A stretch of 64,000 nucleotides of DNA from Pseudomonas syringae (GCF_023278085.1 NZ_CP066265.1:1952501-2016500); one strand, 5' to 3'. Counted from the first letter of the stretch, positions 9,068 to 19,796 are shown. Numbers and translations are program-made. The notes: generated by a model not told the origin, from the sequence alone.

Positions 9068-11146
9068 ATGAACTTACCGATCAATGCTGCAAAAAATGCT
9101 GCTGCGAAAGCCACTGAATCGCAGGCAACCGAGTCGGCAAAAACCGGCATCGCGGCCCTGTGGCGTCCGGCGCTGGTGCAGGCGTTCGTCAAGCTCGACC
9201 CACGTCAGCTCAAACGTTCGCCGGTCATGCTGGTGGTGGAGCTGACTGCCATTCTGACCACCGTGCTATGCGTCATCCCTGATCCGCAAGTGCCGACTTC
9301 GGTCTGTGTGCAGATCGCCCTGTGGCTGTGGTTCACCGTGTTGTTCGCCAACTTCGCCGAAGCGCTGGCCGAAGGGCGTGGCAAGGCGCGCGCCGACAGC
9401 CTCAAAGCGGGCAGTGAAGGCCTCAAGGCTCGTATCAGGGACGTAAACGGCAATCTGCGCACCATCAACGCCAGTGAATTACGCAAAGGAGATGTGGTGC
9501 GCGTCGAAATCGGCGAAATGATTCCCGGTGACGGCGAAGTCATCGAAGGCATTGCGGCCGTCAATGAGGCCGCGATCACCGGCGAATCCGCGCCGGTGAT
9601 TCGCGAATCCGGTGGCGACCGCTCGGCCGTGACCGGCAACACCCGGCTGGTGTCCGACTGGCTGCTGATACGCATCAGCGCCAACCCCGGTGAATCGACA
9701 CTGGACCGCATGATCGCGCTGGTCGAAGGCGCCAAACGCCAGAAGACCCCTAACGAAGTGGCGCTGGATATCCTGCTGATCGGCCTGACGCTGATCTTCC
9801 TGCTGGTGGTCATCACCTTGCAGCCGTTCGCGCACTTCGCCGGTGGCAGCCTGCCGCTGGTGTTTCTGGTAGCGCTGCTGGTGACGCTGATTCCGACCAC
9901 CATTGGCGGCCTGCTGTCGGCCATCGGTATTGCCGGTATGGACCGCCTGGTGCGCCTCAACGTGATCGCCAAATCCGGCCGTGCCGTAGAAGCCGCAGGC
10001 GATGTGCATGTGCTACTGCTGGACAAGACCGGCACCATCACCTTCGGCAACCGTCGTTGCGCGGCTGTCTATGCAGCGCCGGGCGTGACCCCGAAGGAAC
10101 TGGGCGAAGGCGCCTTGCTGGCGTCGCTGGCCGATGACACGGCGGAAGGCAAATCCATCGTCGAATTCCTGCGCAACCTGCACCCGATGAGCGAGCCGCC
10201 CCTGAGCTCGGTGACTGCAGTGCCGTTCAGCGCTGATACGCGTCTGTCCGGCGTGGACTATCAGGGCCACGTGTACCGCAAGGGCGCGGTGGATTCGCTG
10301 TTGGCCTTCATCAATATGCAGCGCAGCGAACTGCCGCCTGCACTGGCCCGTGAAGTCGACAAGATCGCCAAGACCGGTGGCACGCCCTTGCTGGTCTGCG
10401 CCAACGGTCGACTGCTGGGCGCGATCCACCTCAAGGACGTGGTCAAGCCGGGTATTCGCGAGCGCTTCGAAGAGCTGCGCAAACTGGGTATTCGCACGGT
10501 GATGGTCACCGGTGACAACCCGCTGACTGCTGCGGCGATTGCCGCCGAAGCAGGCGTTGACGATGTGCTGGCCGAAGCCACGCCGGAGAAGAAGCTGGAA
10601 CGGATTCGTCAGGAACAAGGCGAAGGACGCCTGGTGGCGATGTGTGGCGACGGCGCCAACGATGCGCCGGCACTGGCTCAGGCCGACGTCGGCATGGCGA
10701 TGAACGACGGCACCCAGGCGGCGCGGGAAGCGGCGAACATGGTCGACCTCGACAGCGACCCCACCAAGTTGCTGGACGTGGTGCAGATCGGCAAGCAATT
10801 GCTGGTCACCCGCGGCGCGCTGACCACGTTCTCCATTGCCAACGACGTGGCCAAGTATTTCGCCGTACTGCCGGCACTGTTCGCGGCCATTTATCCGCAA
10901 CTGGGCGTGCTCAACATCATGCAACTGGCCAGCCCGCAGAGCGCGATCCTCTCGGCCATCGTGTTCAACGCGCTGATCATCGTTGTGCTGATTCCGCTGG
11001 CCCTGCGTGGCGTGCGCGTCCAGGCCGCCAGTGCGGCTCACCTGCTGCGTCGCAACCTGCTGATCTATGGCCTGGGCGGCATCGTTGTGCCGTTTATCGG
11101 TATCAAGCTGATCGACATGCTGCTGGTCGGACTCGGCCTTGTTTGA
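9068..11146 (+). CDS. kdpB: KdpB, P-type ATPase subunit
   Basis: The 692-residue P-type ATPase has the actuator motif ITGES (about 167-171), the phosphorylated Asp of DKTGT at about residue 319, the nucleotide-domain motif KGAVDS, and the hinge signatures MVTGDNP (about 479) and [16 protein letters not shown] (about 526). Membrane helices lie near 38-80, 215-275 and in the last 100 residues. It hydrolyses ATP to drive potassium uptake through KdpA. GAGGAACCGATC before the ATG is a strong ribosome-binding site. All key residues are present. Confidence 0.98.
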   Translation: MNLPINAAKNAAAKATESQATESAKTGIAALWRPALVQAFVKLDPRQLKRSPVMLVVELTAILTTVLCVIPDPQVPTSVCVQIALWLWFTVLFANFAEALAEGRGKARADSLKAGSEGLKARIRDVNGNLRTINASELRKGDVVRVEIGEMIPGDGEVIEGIAAVNEAAITGESAPVIRESGGDRSAVTGNTRLVSDWLLIRISANPGESTLDRMIALVEGAKRQKTPNEVALDILLIGLTLIFLLVVITLQPFAHFAGGSLPLVFLVALLVTLIPTTIGGLLSAIGIAGMDRLVRLNVIAKSGRAVEAAGDVHVLLLDKTGTITFGNRRCAAVYAAPGVTPKELGEGALLASLADDTAEGKSIVEFLRNLHPMSEPPLSSVTAVPFSADTRLSGVDYQGHVYRKGAVDSLLAFINMQRSELPPALAREVDKIAKTGGTPLLVCANGRLLGAIHLKDVVKPGIRERFEELRKLGIRTVMVTGDNPLTAAAIAAEAGVDDVLAEATPEKKLERIRQEQGEGRLVAMCGDGANDAPALAQADVGMAMNDGTQAAREAANMVDLDSDPTKLLDVVQIGKQLLVTRGALTTFSIANDVAKYFAVLPALFAAIYPQLGVLNIMQLASPQSAILSAIVFNALIIVVLIPLALRGVRVQAASAAHLLRRNLLIYGLGGIVVPFIGIKLIDMLLVGLGLV

Positions 11147-11201
11147 AGCCTGTGCTGCATGCCGGTCGGCGTGCAGCCTCACCTGATTTGAGGATGTGCA
11201 G

Positions 11202-11774
11202 ATGTCCAGTGTATTGCGTCCGGCCCTTAGCCTGATTGTGTTGATGAGCCTGATTACCGGTGTGGCCTATCCGCTGGTGGTCACCGGCGTGGCCCAAGTG
11301 GCGTTTCCGGCCCAGGCCAATGGCAGCCTGCTGTATGACGAGGCGGGCAAGGTGCGCGGCTCGACGTTGATTGCCCAGTCGTTTACCGGCGATGAATGGT
11401 TCCAGTCGCGTCCGTCGGCGGGTGCGTTTGCGACCGTGGCCAGCGGCGCGAGCAACTTCGCCCCGAGCAACCCGGCGCTGGCGACACGCGTTACCGAAGA
11501 CGCCGCCAAACTGGCAAACCCCTCTGCTGGCCCGGTGCCGCTGGCCTTGTTGACCACCTCCGGCAGTGGTCTGGACCCGCATCTTTCGCCTGAAGCGGTC
11601 GCCTGGCAGGCCGGTCGCGTTGCAGCGGCCCGGCAGTTGCCGCTGGACAAAGTGCAGGCACTGATCGATGCCAACACTAAGCGTCCGCTGGTCGGCCCAC
11701 CGGTGGTCAACGTGTTGACCTTGAATATGAGCCTGAATCAGTTACCGTCTGCACCACGCAGCGCGCAGCTGTAA
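11202..11774 (+). CDS. kdpC: KdpC, potassium-transporting ATPase C subunit
   Basis: The 190-residue protein has one N-terminal membrane helix ([21 protein letters not shown]) and a periplasmic domain with family motifs [33 protein letters not shown] and [12 protein letters not shown]. KdpC joins KdpA and KdpB and raises nucleotide affinity. The ATG at 11202 has TTGAGG at the right distance; a GTG two codons upstream is less likely. It sits 55 bases after kdpB and 66 before kdpD. Confidence 0.97.
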   Translation: MSSVLRPALSLIVLMSLITGVAYPLVVTGVAQVAFPAQANGSLLYDEAGKVRGSTLIAQSFTGDEWFQSRPSAGAFATVASGASNFAPSNPALATRVTEDAAKLANPSAGPVPLALLTTSGSGLDPHLSPEAVAWQAGRVAAARQLPLDKVQALIDANTKRPLVGPPVVNVLTLNMSLNQLPSAPRSAQL

Positions 11775-11840
11775 CAAACTGCGCTGTGCCTGCAACGGAT
11801 TAACTATGCTGACAGTAATAAAGAGAAGGCGGTAACCCAC

Positions 11841-14504
11841 TTGAGTGATTCCGGTCGAGCTGATGCACTGCTGGCCCAGTTGCCCCGCGAAGGGCGCGGG
11901 CGGCTGAAGGTTTTCCTCGGCGCTGCGCCTGGCGTCGGCAAGACGTACGCCATGCTCCAGGCAGCCCACGCGCAGTTGCGTCAGGGCGTGAAGGTGCTGG
12001 CGGGCGTGGTGGAAACCCACGGCCGCGCGGAAACCGAGGCGCTGCTCAACGGCCTGCCGCAACAGCCCTTGCTGCGCACCGAATACCGCGGCATGACCCT
12101 CGAAGAAATGGACCTCGACGCGCTGCTCAAGGCTGCGCCGAGCCTGGTTCTGGTCGACGAACTGGCGCACACCAACGCGCCCGGCAGTCGGCACACCAAG
12201 CGCTGGCAGGACATTCAGGAACTGCTCGCTGCCGGTATCGATGTCTACACCACGGTCAACGTGCAGCATCTCGAAAGCCTTAACGACCAGGTGCGTGGCA
12301 TTACCGGCGTGCAGGTGCGTGAAACCCTGCCGGACTGGGTGCTGCAGGAGGCCTTCGACCTGGTGCTGATCGACCTGCCGCCGCGCGAACTGCTGGAGCG
12401 CCTGCGCGACGGCAAGGTTTACGTACCGGAACAGGCGCGAGCGGCCATCGATGCGTTCTTTACCCAGACCAACCTGACGGCACTGCGCGAAATGGCCATG
12501 CAGACGGCTGCGGCGCAGGTCGATAACGATCTGGCGCAGGGTTATCGGCAGTTGGGTCAGTCTGCCCCGGCGGTGCGCGGGCGGATGCTGGTCGGCATTG
12601 ATGGCGACCTGCACGCCGAGCGTCTGGTGCGTCACGCCAGCCGGGTTGCCCAGCGTCGCCATTTGCCATGGAGCGCGGTGCACGTCGACGACGGGCAGAC
12701 GCTGGACGAACAGTCCCGCGCCCGTTTGCAGAACGCCCAGCAACTGGCCGAGCGACTGGGTGGCGAAGCGGTGTCGCTGCGTGCCGGAGAGGTCGCCCGG
12801 ACGCTGGTGCAGCATGCCATCGAGCGGCGCGCCAGCGTGGTGCTGGTCGGCCAGTCGCGCCGCCACTGGCGGCGTAAGGTCTTCGGCGGCGGTGTTGCCG
12901 CGCGTTTGCTGCGCGAAGGGCACGGGCTGGAAATCTCGGTGCTCGACGACAGCGAAGAGCTGCCCGATCAACCACCGCGCGCGCGCCCGGCTCGCGAAGT
13001 CGTCTGGTTCGATTACGGCTTGGCATTCGTCGCCACGCTGATCGCCAGTCTGGTGGCCTGGGGTGTCGCGGGCGTGCTGGCGCTGCCGAATATTTCCCTG
13101 ATCTTTCTCGCGGCAGTGCTGCTGGTCGCGGTGCGCAGCAGCATGGGGCCAGCGCTGGCGTGTGCCGGGTTGTCGTTTCTGGCGTATGACTTTCTGTTCA
13201 TTCCGCCGAGTTTTTCGCTGAATATCCAGCGCGAAGAAGACGTGCTGACCCTGCTGTTTTTCCTGCTGATGTCAGCCCTGACCGGCAAGCTGGCGGCGCG
13301 CCAACGCAGGCAACTGCAAGCGCTGCGCGATACTCAGGAGCAGACCAGCGAACTGCTCGACCTGTCACGCAAGATGACCGCTGCCACTGACGGTAAAGCG
13401 GTATTCAACGCCGCCGAGCAGCATTTTTCCGGCTGGAAGGAGTTGCACCTGTGTCTGGTCGACCGCGACGGGGAGGGTGGCTGGGTGGTCGAAACCGGCG
13501 GACCGCTGACCTTCTCGGAAGCCGAGCGTGCCGCCGCCGACTGGGCCTGGAAGCATGATCAACCGGCTGGCAGCGGCACGGGTACGCTGCCTTCCGGACG
13601 CTGGTGGTGGTGGCCGATTAGTGCAGAAGAAGGGCCACTGGCCCTGCTGGGCGTCAGCGCTCGCGAAGGCCAGTCGTTCACCGCGCAGCATAGACGTCTT
13701 CTGGCGGCGCTGACCCAACCGCTGGCGCAGGCGCTGGCCCGCGCGCAACTGGCGCAAGAGCTTGAAGCGGCGCGCCTGCACGGTGAAACCGAGCAACTGC
13801 GCAGCGCTTTGCTGGCCTCGGTATCGCATGACCTGCGCACCCCGCTGACCTCGATGCGCGGCAGCATCGACAGCCTGCTGGCATTGGGTGAAGCCATTCC
13901 ACTGGAGGACCGCCGCGAGCTGCTGGAAGGCACGCGTGACGAGGCCGAGCGTCTGGACCGTTATATTCAGAACCTGCTGGACATGACGCGTCTGGGGCAT
14001 GGCGCGCTGAAGCTCGCTCGCGACTGGGTGTCGCCCGCCGATATCGTCGGCAGCGCGCTCAACCGGCTGCGTGCCGTAATGGCGCCCTTGCAGGTCAGCA
14101 CCCAGGTGACTGGCGAGCTGCCGTTGCTGTATGTCCACGCCGCGTTGATCGAGCAGGCGCTGGTCAACGTGCTGGAGAACGCCGCCCGCTTTTCGCCTCT
14201 CGGCGGGCGCTTGCAGGTGGCTGCGGGCGTGGTCGACAGCGAACTGTTCTTCTCGGTGAGTGACGAAGGGCCGGGCATTCCCGAGGACGAACGGGCGAAA
14301 ATCTTCGACATGTTTTACACCGCCGCACGCGGTGATCGTGGCGGACAGGGTACCGGGCTTGGGCTGGCGATCTGTCAGGGCATGATCGGTGCGCATGGCG
14401 GGCGACTGACTGTCGAGGACGGCATCGACGGGCTGGGTACGCGCATCACCCTGTTTCTGCCATTACAGGCGCAGCCGGATGCTGAAATTGAGGAGCCAGC
14501 TTGA
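11841..14504 (+). CDS. kdpD: KdpD, sensor histidine kinase for potassium and turgor
   Basis: The 887-residue protein has the full KdpD plan. An N-terminal KdpD domain carries a Walker A motif (GAAPGVGKT, residues 27-35) and VDELAHTNAPGSRH. A Usp-like domain spans about 250-365, four membrane helices about 390-490, and a GAF-like region about 510-640. The kinase core has the phosphorylated His at about 663 (VSHDLRTPLTSMRG), VNVLENAARFSP, GPGIPEDE and GTGLGLAI. It phosphorylates KdpE when potassium is low. Translation starts at TTG, supported by AAGGCGG upstream and family length. It is followed by kdpE after 55 bases. Confidence 0.97.
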   Translation: MSDSGRADALLAQLPREGRGRLKVFLGAAPGVGKTYAMLQAAHAQLRQGVKVLAGVVETHGRAETEALLNGLPQQPLLRTEYRGMTLEEMDLDALLKAAPSLVLVDELAHTNAPGSRHTKRWQDIQELLAAGIDVYTTVNVQHLESLNDQVRGITGVQVRETLPDWVLQEAFDLVLIDLPPRELLERLRDGKVYVPEQARAAIDAFFTQTNLTALREMAMQTAAAQVDNDLAQGYRQLGQSAPAVRGRMLVGIDGDLHAERLVRHASRVAQRRHLPWSAVHVDDGQTLDEQSRARLQNAQQLAERLGGEAVSLRAGEVARTLVQHAIERRASVVLVGQSRRHWRRKVFGGGVAARLLREGHGLEISVLDDSEELPDQPPRARPAREVVWFDYGLAFVATLIASLVAWGVAGVLALPNISLIFLAAVLLVAVRSSMGPALACAGLSFLAYDFLFIPPSFSLNIQREEDVLTLLFFLLMSALTGKLAARQRRQLQALRDTQEQTSELLDLSRKMTAATDGKAVFNAAEQHFSGWKELHLCLVDRDGEGGWVVETGGPLTFSEAERAAADWAWKHDQPAGSGTGTLPSGRWWWWPISAEEGPLALLGVSAREGQSFTAQHRRLLAALTQPLAQALARAQLAQELEAARLHGETEQLRSALLASVSHDLRTPLTSMRGSIDSLLALGEAIPLEDRRELLEGTRDEAERLDRYIQNLLDMTRLGHGALKLARDWVSPADIVGSALNRLRAVMAPLQVSTQVTGELPLLYVHAALIEQALVNVLENAARFSPLGGRLQVAAGVVDSELFFSVSDEGPGIPEDERAKIFDMFYTAARGDRGGQGTGLGLAICQGMIGAHGGRLTVEDGIDGLGTRITLFLPLQAQPDAEIEEPA

Positions 14505-14559
14505 GTCGATCATCGGTTACGCTAATGCCCATTGGCTGCATTGAAATGGCACGGTGATC

Positions 14560-15252
14560 ATGAGTCAGACGGCAACTATTCTGGTGATCGACGACGAACC
14601 GCAGATTCGCAAATTCCTGCGCATCAGTCTCGTGTCCCAGGGCTACAAGGTACTGGAGGCGGCGACAGGGGCGGAGGGTCTGACTCAGGCAGCGCTGAAC
14701 AAGCCGGACCTGCTGGTGCTCGACCTCGGCCTGCCGGACATGGACGGCCAGCAGGTGCTGAGCGAGTTTCGCGAGTGGTCGGCAGTGCCCGTACTGGTGC
14801 TCTCGGTGCGCGCCAGCGAAACGCAGAAAGTTCAGGCGCTGGACGCCGGCGCCAACGACTACGTGACCAAGCCGTTTGGCATTCAGGAGTTTCTGGCCCG
14901 GATCCGCGCATTGCTCAGGCAGGTGTCGGGCAACGACAAGCCAGAGTCGGCCTTGCGCTTCGGCCCGCTCACAGTGGATCTGGCCTATCGCCGTGTGCTG
15001 CTTGATGAGCAGGAAGTGGCACTGACTCGCAAAGAGTACGCGGTGCTGGCGCAGTTGGCGCGGCATCCGGGGCGGGTCATTACCCAGCAGCAATTGCTCA
15101 AAGACATCTGGGGGCCGACACACACCGAAGACAGCCACTACCTGCGTATAGTGGTCGGGCATTTGCGCCAGAAACTCGGCGATGACCCGACCGCGCCGAG
15201 GTTTATTATCACTGAGGCAGGGATCGGCTATCGATTGCTCGCCGACAGTTGA
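14560..15252 (+). CDS. kdpE: KdpE, response regulator of the kdp operon
   Basis: The 230-residue OmpR-type regulator has the receiver acidic residues DDE (11-13), the phospho-acceptor Asp55 (LLVLDLGLPD) and YVTKPFG. The winged helix ends with EDSHYLRIVVGHLRQKLG and TEAGIGYRL. It is the cognate partner of KdpD and should activate kdpFABC; the phased TTTAC repeats at 7134-7193 are its likely site. The ATG at 14560 was preferred over the GTG two codons upstream. Confidence 0.97.
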   Translation: MSQTATILVIDDEPQIRKFLRISLVSQGYKVLEAATGAEGLTQAALNKPDLLVLDLGLPDMDGQQVLSEFREWSAVPVLVLSVRASETQKVQALDAGANDYVTKPFGIQEFLARIRALLRQVSGNDKPESALRFGPLTVDLAYRRVLLDEQEVALTRKEYAVLAQLARHPGRVITQQQLLKDIWGPTHTEDSHYLRIVVGHLRQKLGDDPTAPRFIITEAGIGYRLLADS

Positions 15253-15358
15253 TGATGCGTAGATGAAAACAACGATTCTGGCGCCCGGGTCACGGCACTT
15301 TTGCCAAGCCGGATCGTCAAAGCCGCACACTCCCTGATGACTCCTGAGGTAACACCCC

Positions 15359-15637
15359 ATGAAAGCCCTGATCTGTCTGCCATTGCTGGTTCTGGTTCTC
15401 GCAGGTTGTGCCGGCAAGACCGGGTATCGGGACAGCTGCGCTACCCAGCTCGACGCCGCCTGGCATGAACTCGACCTGGCCAAGGCCGAAGGCTTCGCCG
15501 GTACCGTCAGCTACTCCAAGGCCCTGTCGCTGCTGACCGGCGCCAAGACCCAGCAACAGTTTGAAGCCTTTGAAGGCTGCACCGAAAAATCCGAAAAAGC
15601 CCGCTTCTACATCCGCGAATCCCGCGCGGGTCGCTGA
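15359..15637 (+). CDS. small lipoprotein of unknown function
   Basis: The 92-residue product has a short signal peptide with a clear lipobox, LAGC, lipidated at Cys17. The mature part is mostly alpha-helical and charged, with two further cysteines (DSCATQ, EGCTEK) that may form a disulfide. CTGAGG lies ahead of the ATG. Similar small lipoproteins are common in Pseudomonas, but I cannot assign a role. It stands alone between kdpE and a repeat-rich spacer. Confidence 0.85.
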   Translation: MKALICLPLLVLVLAGCAGKTGYRDSCATQLDAAWHELDLAKAEGFAGTVSYSKALSLLTGAKTQQQFEAFEGCTEKSEKARFYIRESRAGR

Positions 15638-15925
15638 TAGCTGATCCTGCACCGCGCTGCACCTTCCATCGCGGACGCAGAGCGTCCAGAACGGCATACC
15701 GACGCGGAGCGTCGGCACGATAGTTGAGGTTATCGTTCCTCACGCTCCGCGTCGCAATTCTGCGCCGCTCCGTACATCAGGAGCGGATGCAGAGCGTCCA
15801 GAACGGCGTCACATCAAATCCCTACCTCAATTAGCGAAACGGCCTACGCTCAACATAAAGTGTTCGGACGTTTGGCATCGTGCTCAGTCCCACAGTCATA
15901 CACCAGTTGTCGGAGGGGCTTTTCG
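15638..15925. repeat. REP-like intergenic repeats, GACGCAGAGCGTC family
   Basis: This spacer contains several imperfect palindromes of one family: GGACGCAGAGCGTCC near 15669, CCGACGCGGAGCGTCGG near 15699, the reverse form CACGCTCCGCGTCG near 15740, and GGATGCAGAGCGTCC near 15784. Related copies occur at 27940, in 33276-33690 and in 41430-41532. Such REP elements are usual between Pseudomonas genes, and some act as transcript ends. No coding potential was seen. Confidence 0.75.
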
Positions 15926-16843
15926 ATGGGTAGAAAACTCGATGCGTGCCTGAGCGCCATCAATGAAGTGGTGTTAGGCAAGGAAGCGCAGGTACGACTG
16001 GCCATGACCTGTCTGATCGGCGGCGGGCATTTGCTGATCGAAGATTTGCCGGGCATGGGCAAGACCACCCTCAGTCATGCCCTGGCGAAGATTCTCGGCC
16101 TGAGTTATCAGCGCATTCAGTTCACGTCCGATCTGTTGCCCGGCGACATCCTGGGTACGTCGGTGTTTGATCGGGACAGCGGACAATTTACCTTTCATCC
16201 GGGGCCGATTTTCGCCGAACTGGTGCTGGCCGATGAAATCAATCGCGCCACGCCAAAAAGCCAGAGCGCGCTGCTGGAAGCTATGGAGGAAGGCCAGGTC
16301 TCCATCGAAGGCGCGACCCGTCTGCTGCCCGATCCGTTTTTCGTGATTGCGACCCAGAACCCGTTCAGTTCCGGCGGCACCTTTGCGCTGCCCGAGTCTC
16401 AGCTCGACAGATTTCTGATGCGTATTTCCATGGGCTATCCGGCCAGAGCAGCGGAGAAAGCCTTGTTGCTCGGCGAATCGCGTCGCGAACTGTTGCCGCG
16501 TCTGCAACCGATTCTGGATCACGCGCTGCTTGGGCAGTTGCAGGCCGAAGCGCGGCAGGTGCGGGCCAGCGATGCGCTGGTTGATTATGTACTGAGGCTG
16601 GTGGATGCGACGCGCAGCCAGCCGCAGTTTGCCTACGGGCTGTCGCCCAGAGCGAGCCTGGCAATCCTGGCAGCGGCGCGCGCCTGGGCGATGTTGCTCG
16701 GGCGCGACTACGTGATTCCCGAAGACGTGCAGGCTGTGCTGCCTTCGGTGGTCGGCCACCGGCTGCGCGAACGCAGCGATCCGACCGGGCATGGCGGCGG
16801 GGCGCTGGTGCAATGGCTGTTGCGCGAGGTGCCGGTCCTTTGA
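15926..16843 (+). CDS. MoxR-family AAA+ ATPase
   Basis: The 305-residue protein has a Walker A motif at about 43-48 (LPGMGKTTL), Walker B LADEINRA near 100, sensor motif ATQNPF, and the MoxR-specific FTSDLLPGDILG and LPESQLDRFLMR. MoxR ATPases act as chaperones for maturation or assembly of partner proteins, often with DUF58 and transglutaminase neighbours, which is exactly the context here. CGGAGG precedes the ATG at 15926. Its stop overlaps the next gene. The direct substrate is unknown. Confidence 0.93.
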   Translation: MGRKLDACLSAINEVVLGKEAQVRLAMTCLIGGGHLLIEDLPGMGKTTLSHALAKILGLSYQRIQFTSDLLPGDILGTSVFDRDSGQFTFHPGPIFAELVLADEINRATPKSQSALLEAMEEGQVSIEGATRLLPDPFFVIATQNPFSSGGTFALPESQLDRFLMRISMGYPARAAEKALLLGESRRELLPRLQPILDHALLGQLQAEARQVRASDALVDYVLRLVDATRSQPQFAYGLSPRASLAILAAARAWAMLLGRDYVIPEDVQAVLPSVVGHRLRERSDPTGHGGGALVQWLLREVPVL

Positions 16844-17796
16844 TCCAGTCGTTCAGACCGCTCTGGCAACGCTGGCTGGCAAAACGCATTCCACCGGCGT
16901 CGCGAATTGCGCTTGATCATCGGCGCATCTTCATCATGCCGACGCGCACCGGCCTGATCTTCATGCTGGTATTGGTGCTCATGCTGCTGGTGGCCATCAA
17001 CTACCAGAACAGTCTGGCGTATGGGCTGACGTTCCTGCTGATGTCGATCGGTGTGCTGGCCATTCTGCACACCTACCGCAACATCAGCGGTCTGATTCTC
17101 AGTGCCGGTATCGCGCGCTCGGTGTTTGTCGGCGAACCGGTGCAACTGCGTCTGCGTCTGGAAAGCGCCGGGCAGGCGCATCATGCACTCGGGTTAGGCT
17201 GGACCGCCGCCGCCCTGCAAGCGGGCGATGTAGTGCCACGCGGGCTGACTGATCTGGAACTGAGCCTGCCCGCCGAAAAGCGTGGCTGGCTGCACGCGCC
17301 CCGATTACGCATCGAAAGCGTGTTCCCGCTCGGCCTCTTTCGCGCCTGGAGCTGGCTGGACCTGGAGCAGAGCGCCTTGATCTATCCCCGGCCACTGGCG
17401 GGAGCGATGCCACTGCTCAAGGGGGTGCAGCCTCACGCTGAAGATAATGGGCAAGCGACCCGCGGCGCTGGCGTCGATGATTATCAGGGCTTGCGCCCTT
17501 ACCAGCCGGGTGACAACCGCGGTCGTCTGCACTGGAAGGCGTATTCCCGAGGCCAAGGCCTGTTGGTCAAGGATTTCACCGACCTGAGCGGCCATGACCT
17601 GTGTCTGGATTTCATGGCGCTGGGCGGTGATATCGAGGAACGGCTTTCGCGCCTGTGTTACTGGGTGCTGGAGCTGTCGCAACGGCGCCAGCCATTTGCC
17701 TTGCGTCTGCCGGGTTTTCTGTCGACGGTGGACAGTGGCGATGCGCACCGCGAAGCCTGCCTGCGCGCACTGGCGCTGTACGGTCGCCGATCGTGA
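16840..17796 (+). CDS. DUF58 domain protein
   Basis: The 318-residue product has two membrane helices near its N-terminus (TGLIFMLVLVLMLLVAINYQ and a second just after) and a C-terminal DUF58 motif, GVDDYQGLRPYQPGDNRGRL followed by HWKAYSRGQGLLVKDF. DUF58 proteins typically accompany MoxR ATPases. The chosen start is TTG at 16840, which overlaps the MoxR stop (TTTGA) and has GAGGTG upstream; an ATG at 16813 inside the MoxR gene is possible. The stop overlaps the following gene in the same coupled way. Confidence 0.88.
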   Translation: MIQSFRPLWQRWLAKRIPPASRIALDHRRIFIMPTRTGLIFMLVLVLMLLVAINYQNSLAYGLTFLLMSIGVLAILHTYRNISGLILSAGIARSVFVGEPVQLRLRLESAGQAHHALGLGWTAAALQAGDVVPRGLTDLELSLPAEKRGWLHAPRLRIESVFPLGLFRAWSWLDLEQSALIYPRPLAGAMPLLKGVQPHAEDNGQATRGAGVDDYQGLRPYQPGDNRGRLHWKAYSRGQGLLVKDFTDLSGHDLCLDFMALGGDIEERLSRLCYWVLELSQRRQPFALRLPGFLSTVDSGDAHREACLRALALYGRRS

Positions 17797-19796
17797 GCGG
17801 CAACCTCGTGGTGAGCTCGCCGATCCCGCGCGTCAGCCTCACCTGGCTATTACTGGCCCAGGCACTGGTGGTGGTGCCATTCGCGCTGCATGTGCCGGTC
17901 TCGATCATGCTGCTGTGGCTGGGCTGCACGTTCTGGCGGGTTCAGGTGTTCCGCATGCGTGCCCGTTTGCCGGGCAACTGGGTCAAGGCCGGGTTGCTGG
18001 TGGGCACCGCCGGTGGCGTTTACCTGGCACGTGGCAGCCTGGTCGGGCTGGACGCGGGCGCTGCGCTGCTGGTGGCGGCCTTCGTCCTGAAAATGCTGGA
18101 AATGAATAACCGCCGGGATGCACGGGTGCTGATCTTTCTCGGTTTCTTTTGCGTCGCCGTCGGTTACCTGTTTGAAGACAACCTGTTGTGGGCGCTTTTC
18201 AGCCTGCTGCCTGTCGCTGCGCTGCTGGCGGCGTTGATCGGGCTGCAACAGTCGGATCTGGCGGGTAAAGCATCAGACACGCTCAAACTGGCCTTCAAGC
18301 TGATGGCGCAGGCAGTGCCGCTGATGCTGCTGTTGTTTCTGTTCTTTCCGCGTCTGGACCCGCTCTGGTCGTTGCCGCAGCCTAGCAACAAGGGCGTGAC
18401 CGGTCTGTCCGACAACATGGCACCGGGCGACATGGCCGAGCTGAGCAAATCCCCCGCACTGGTATTTCGTGCCAGTTTCGATGGCCCGATACCCGCCCGC
18501 AATCAGCTGTACTGGCGCGGGCTGACGCTGGAGCAGTTCGACGGCCGTCGCTGGTCGCAGTCGGCACGGGCGCAGACGGTGCAGATTCCGCAGTGGGAAA
18601 AGCGCGGCGATCCGCTGGCCTACAGCATCGTCATGGAAGCCAGCGGTCGACCTTGGTTACCGAGCCTCGACATCGCCGAGACCAACCTGCCGGAAGTGCG
18701 CCAGATGAGCGACTTCCGCTTGCAGCGCAGGCGGCCGGTCGAGCAGTCGTTGCTGTATGCCGTTCATTCCTGGCCGCAGAGTATTCGGGACCCGCAATCC
18801 AGCGAGCAGATCCAGCGTCAGGACCTGCAACTGCCTGCGAAAGGCAACGCGCAGGCCCGCCAATGGGCCGATGAGCTGCGCCGTCGTTATGCCCGACCGG
18901 AAGACCTGGTCGCAGCCATGCTCGCGTACTTCAGTGACCAGCCGTTTCATTACACGCTCAAGCCGACCACGCTGGGCACTGACAGCATTGATGAGTTCCT
19001 GTTTGCCAGCCGGCAGGGTTTTTGCGCTCATTACGCTGGCGCCATGACCTTCGTGTTGCGCGCGGCAGGCATACCGGCGCGCGTGGTGGCCGGTTATCAG
19101 GGCGGTGAACTCAACCCCGACGGGCAGTACCTGACCGTGCGCCAGTTCGATGCTCACGCCTGGGTTGAATACTGGCAACCGGGAATCGGCTGGCGCAGTG
19201 CCGACCCGACCGCAGCCGTGGCACCGCAACGCATCGAACAAGGGCTGGAGCAGGCTCTGGCGGCAGACGAAGCCTTCCTGCAGGATTCGCCGTTGTCGGC
19301 TCTGCGGTATCGCAACGTAGCCTGGATCAACTCGCTGCGCCTGGGCTGGGACAACCTCAACTATGGCTGGCAGCGCTGGGTACTCGGCTACCAGGGACAA
19401 CAACAGTTACAAATTCTCGGGCGCTGGTTTTCCGGGTTTCAAGCACCGGTTTTCGTGACGGGCATCGTGCTGTCACTGGGCCTGGTGGCCCTGTGGCTGT
19501 TCAAACCCTGGCTGCGCGAAAGCGATTCACAGTTGCGGTTGTTCAACACATTTGAACGCATGCTGGCCCGTCATGGTCTGCGTCGTATGCCGGGTGAAGG
19601 GGCTGATGCGTTCTGCCAGCGAGCGGTGCTGTATTTTCCGCAGCATGCAGACGCGATCAGAGACTTTGTCCGAGAGTTTCAGGCGCAGCGTTATGCTGGA
19701 CGACTGTCGTCGCCAGGCCGTCTGCGAAGTTCATTGCGGGTACTGCGTCGTCGTTTGCCATGGAGGTTATCGGCTGTCAGGGAAAGGCATTCATGA
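17793..19796 (+). CDS. tgpA: TgpA-like membrane transglutaminase
   Basis: The 667-residue protein has five to six N-terminal membrane helices, a periplasmic transglutaminase-like core, one further helix (about 555-575) and a cytoplasmic C-terminus. The catalytic Cys lies at about 411 (RQGFCAHYAGAMTF), with the His in QFDAHAWVEYW and the Asp in SADPTAA. Length and layout match TgpA of P. aeruginosa, reported there as an essential periplasmic transglutaminase. The start is GTG at 17793, overlapping the DUF58 stop (GTGA). MoxR, DUF58 and TgpA thus form a translationally coupled trio. Confidence 0.9.
   Translation: MSGNLVVSSPIPRVSLTWLLLAQALVVVPFALHVPVSIMLLWLGCTFWRVQVFRMRARLPGNWVKAGLLVGTAGGVYLARGSLVGLDAGAALLVAAFVLKMLEMNNRRDARVLIFLGFFCVAVGYLFEDNLLWALFSLLPVAALLAALIGLQQSDLAGKASDTLKLAFKLMAQAVPLMLLLFLFFPRLDPLWSLPQPSNKGVTGLSDNMAPGDMAELSKSPALVFRASFDGPIPARNQLYWRGLTLEQFDGRRWSQSARAQTVQIPQWEKRGDPLAYSIVMEASGRPWLPSLDIAETNLPEVRQMSDFRLQRRRPVEQSLLYAVHSWPQSIRDPQSSEQIQRQDLQLPAKGNAQARQWADELRRRYARPEDLVAAMLAYFSDQPFHYTLKPTTLGTDSIDEFLFASRQGFCAHYAGAMTFVLRAAGIPARVVAGYQGGELNPDGQYLTVRQFDAHAWVEYWQPGIGWRSADPTAAVAPQRIEQGLEQALAADEAFLQDSPLSALRYRNVAWINSLRLGWDNLNYGWQRWVLGYQGQQQLQILGRWFSGFQAPVFVTGIVLSLGLVALWLFKPWLRESDSQLRLFNTFERMLARHGLRRMPGEGADAFCQRAVLYFPQHADAIRDFVREFQAQRYAGRLSSPGRLRSSLRVLRRRLPWRLSAVRERHS

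Noticed and set aside
7351..9192. A 613-codon open frame antisense to kdpA
   Set aside because: It mirrors a certain gene, is very rich in Gln, His and Arg as shadow frames of GC-rich genes are, and has no family motif.
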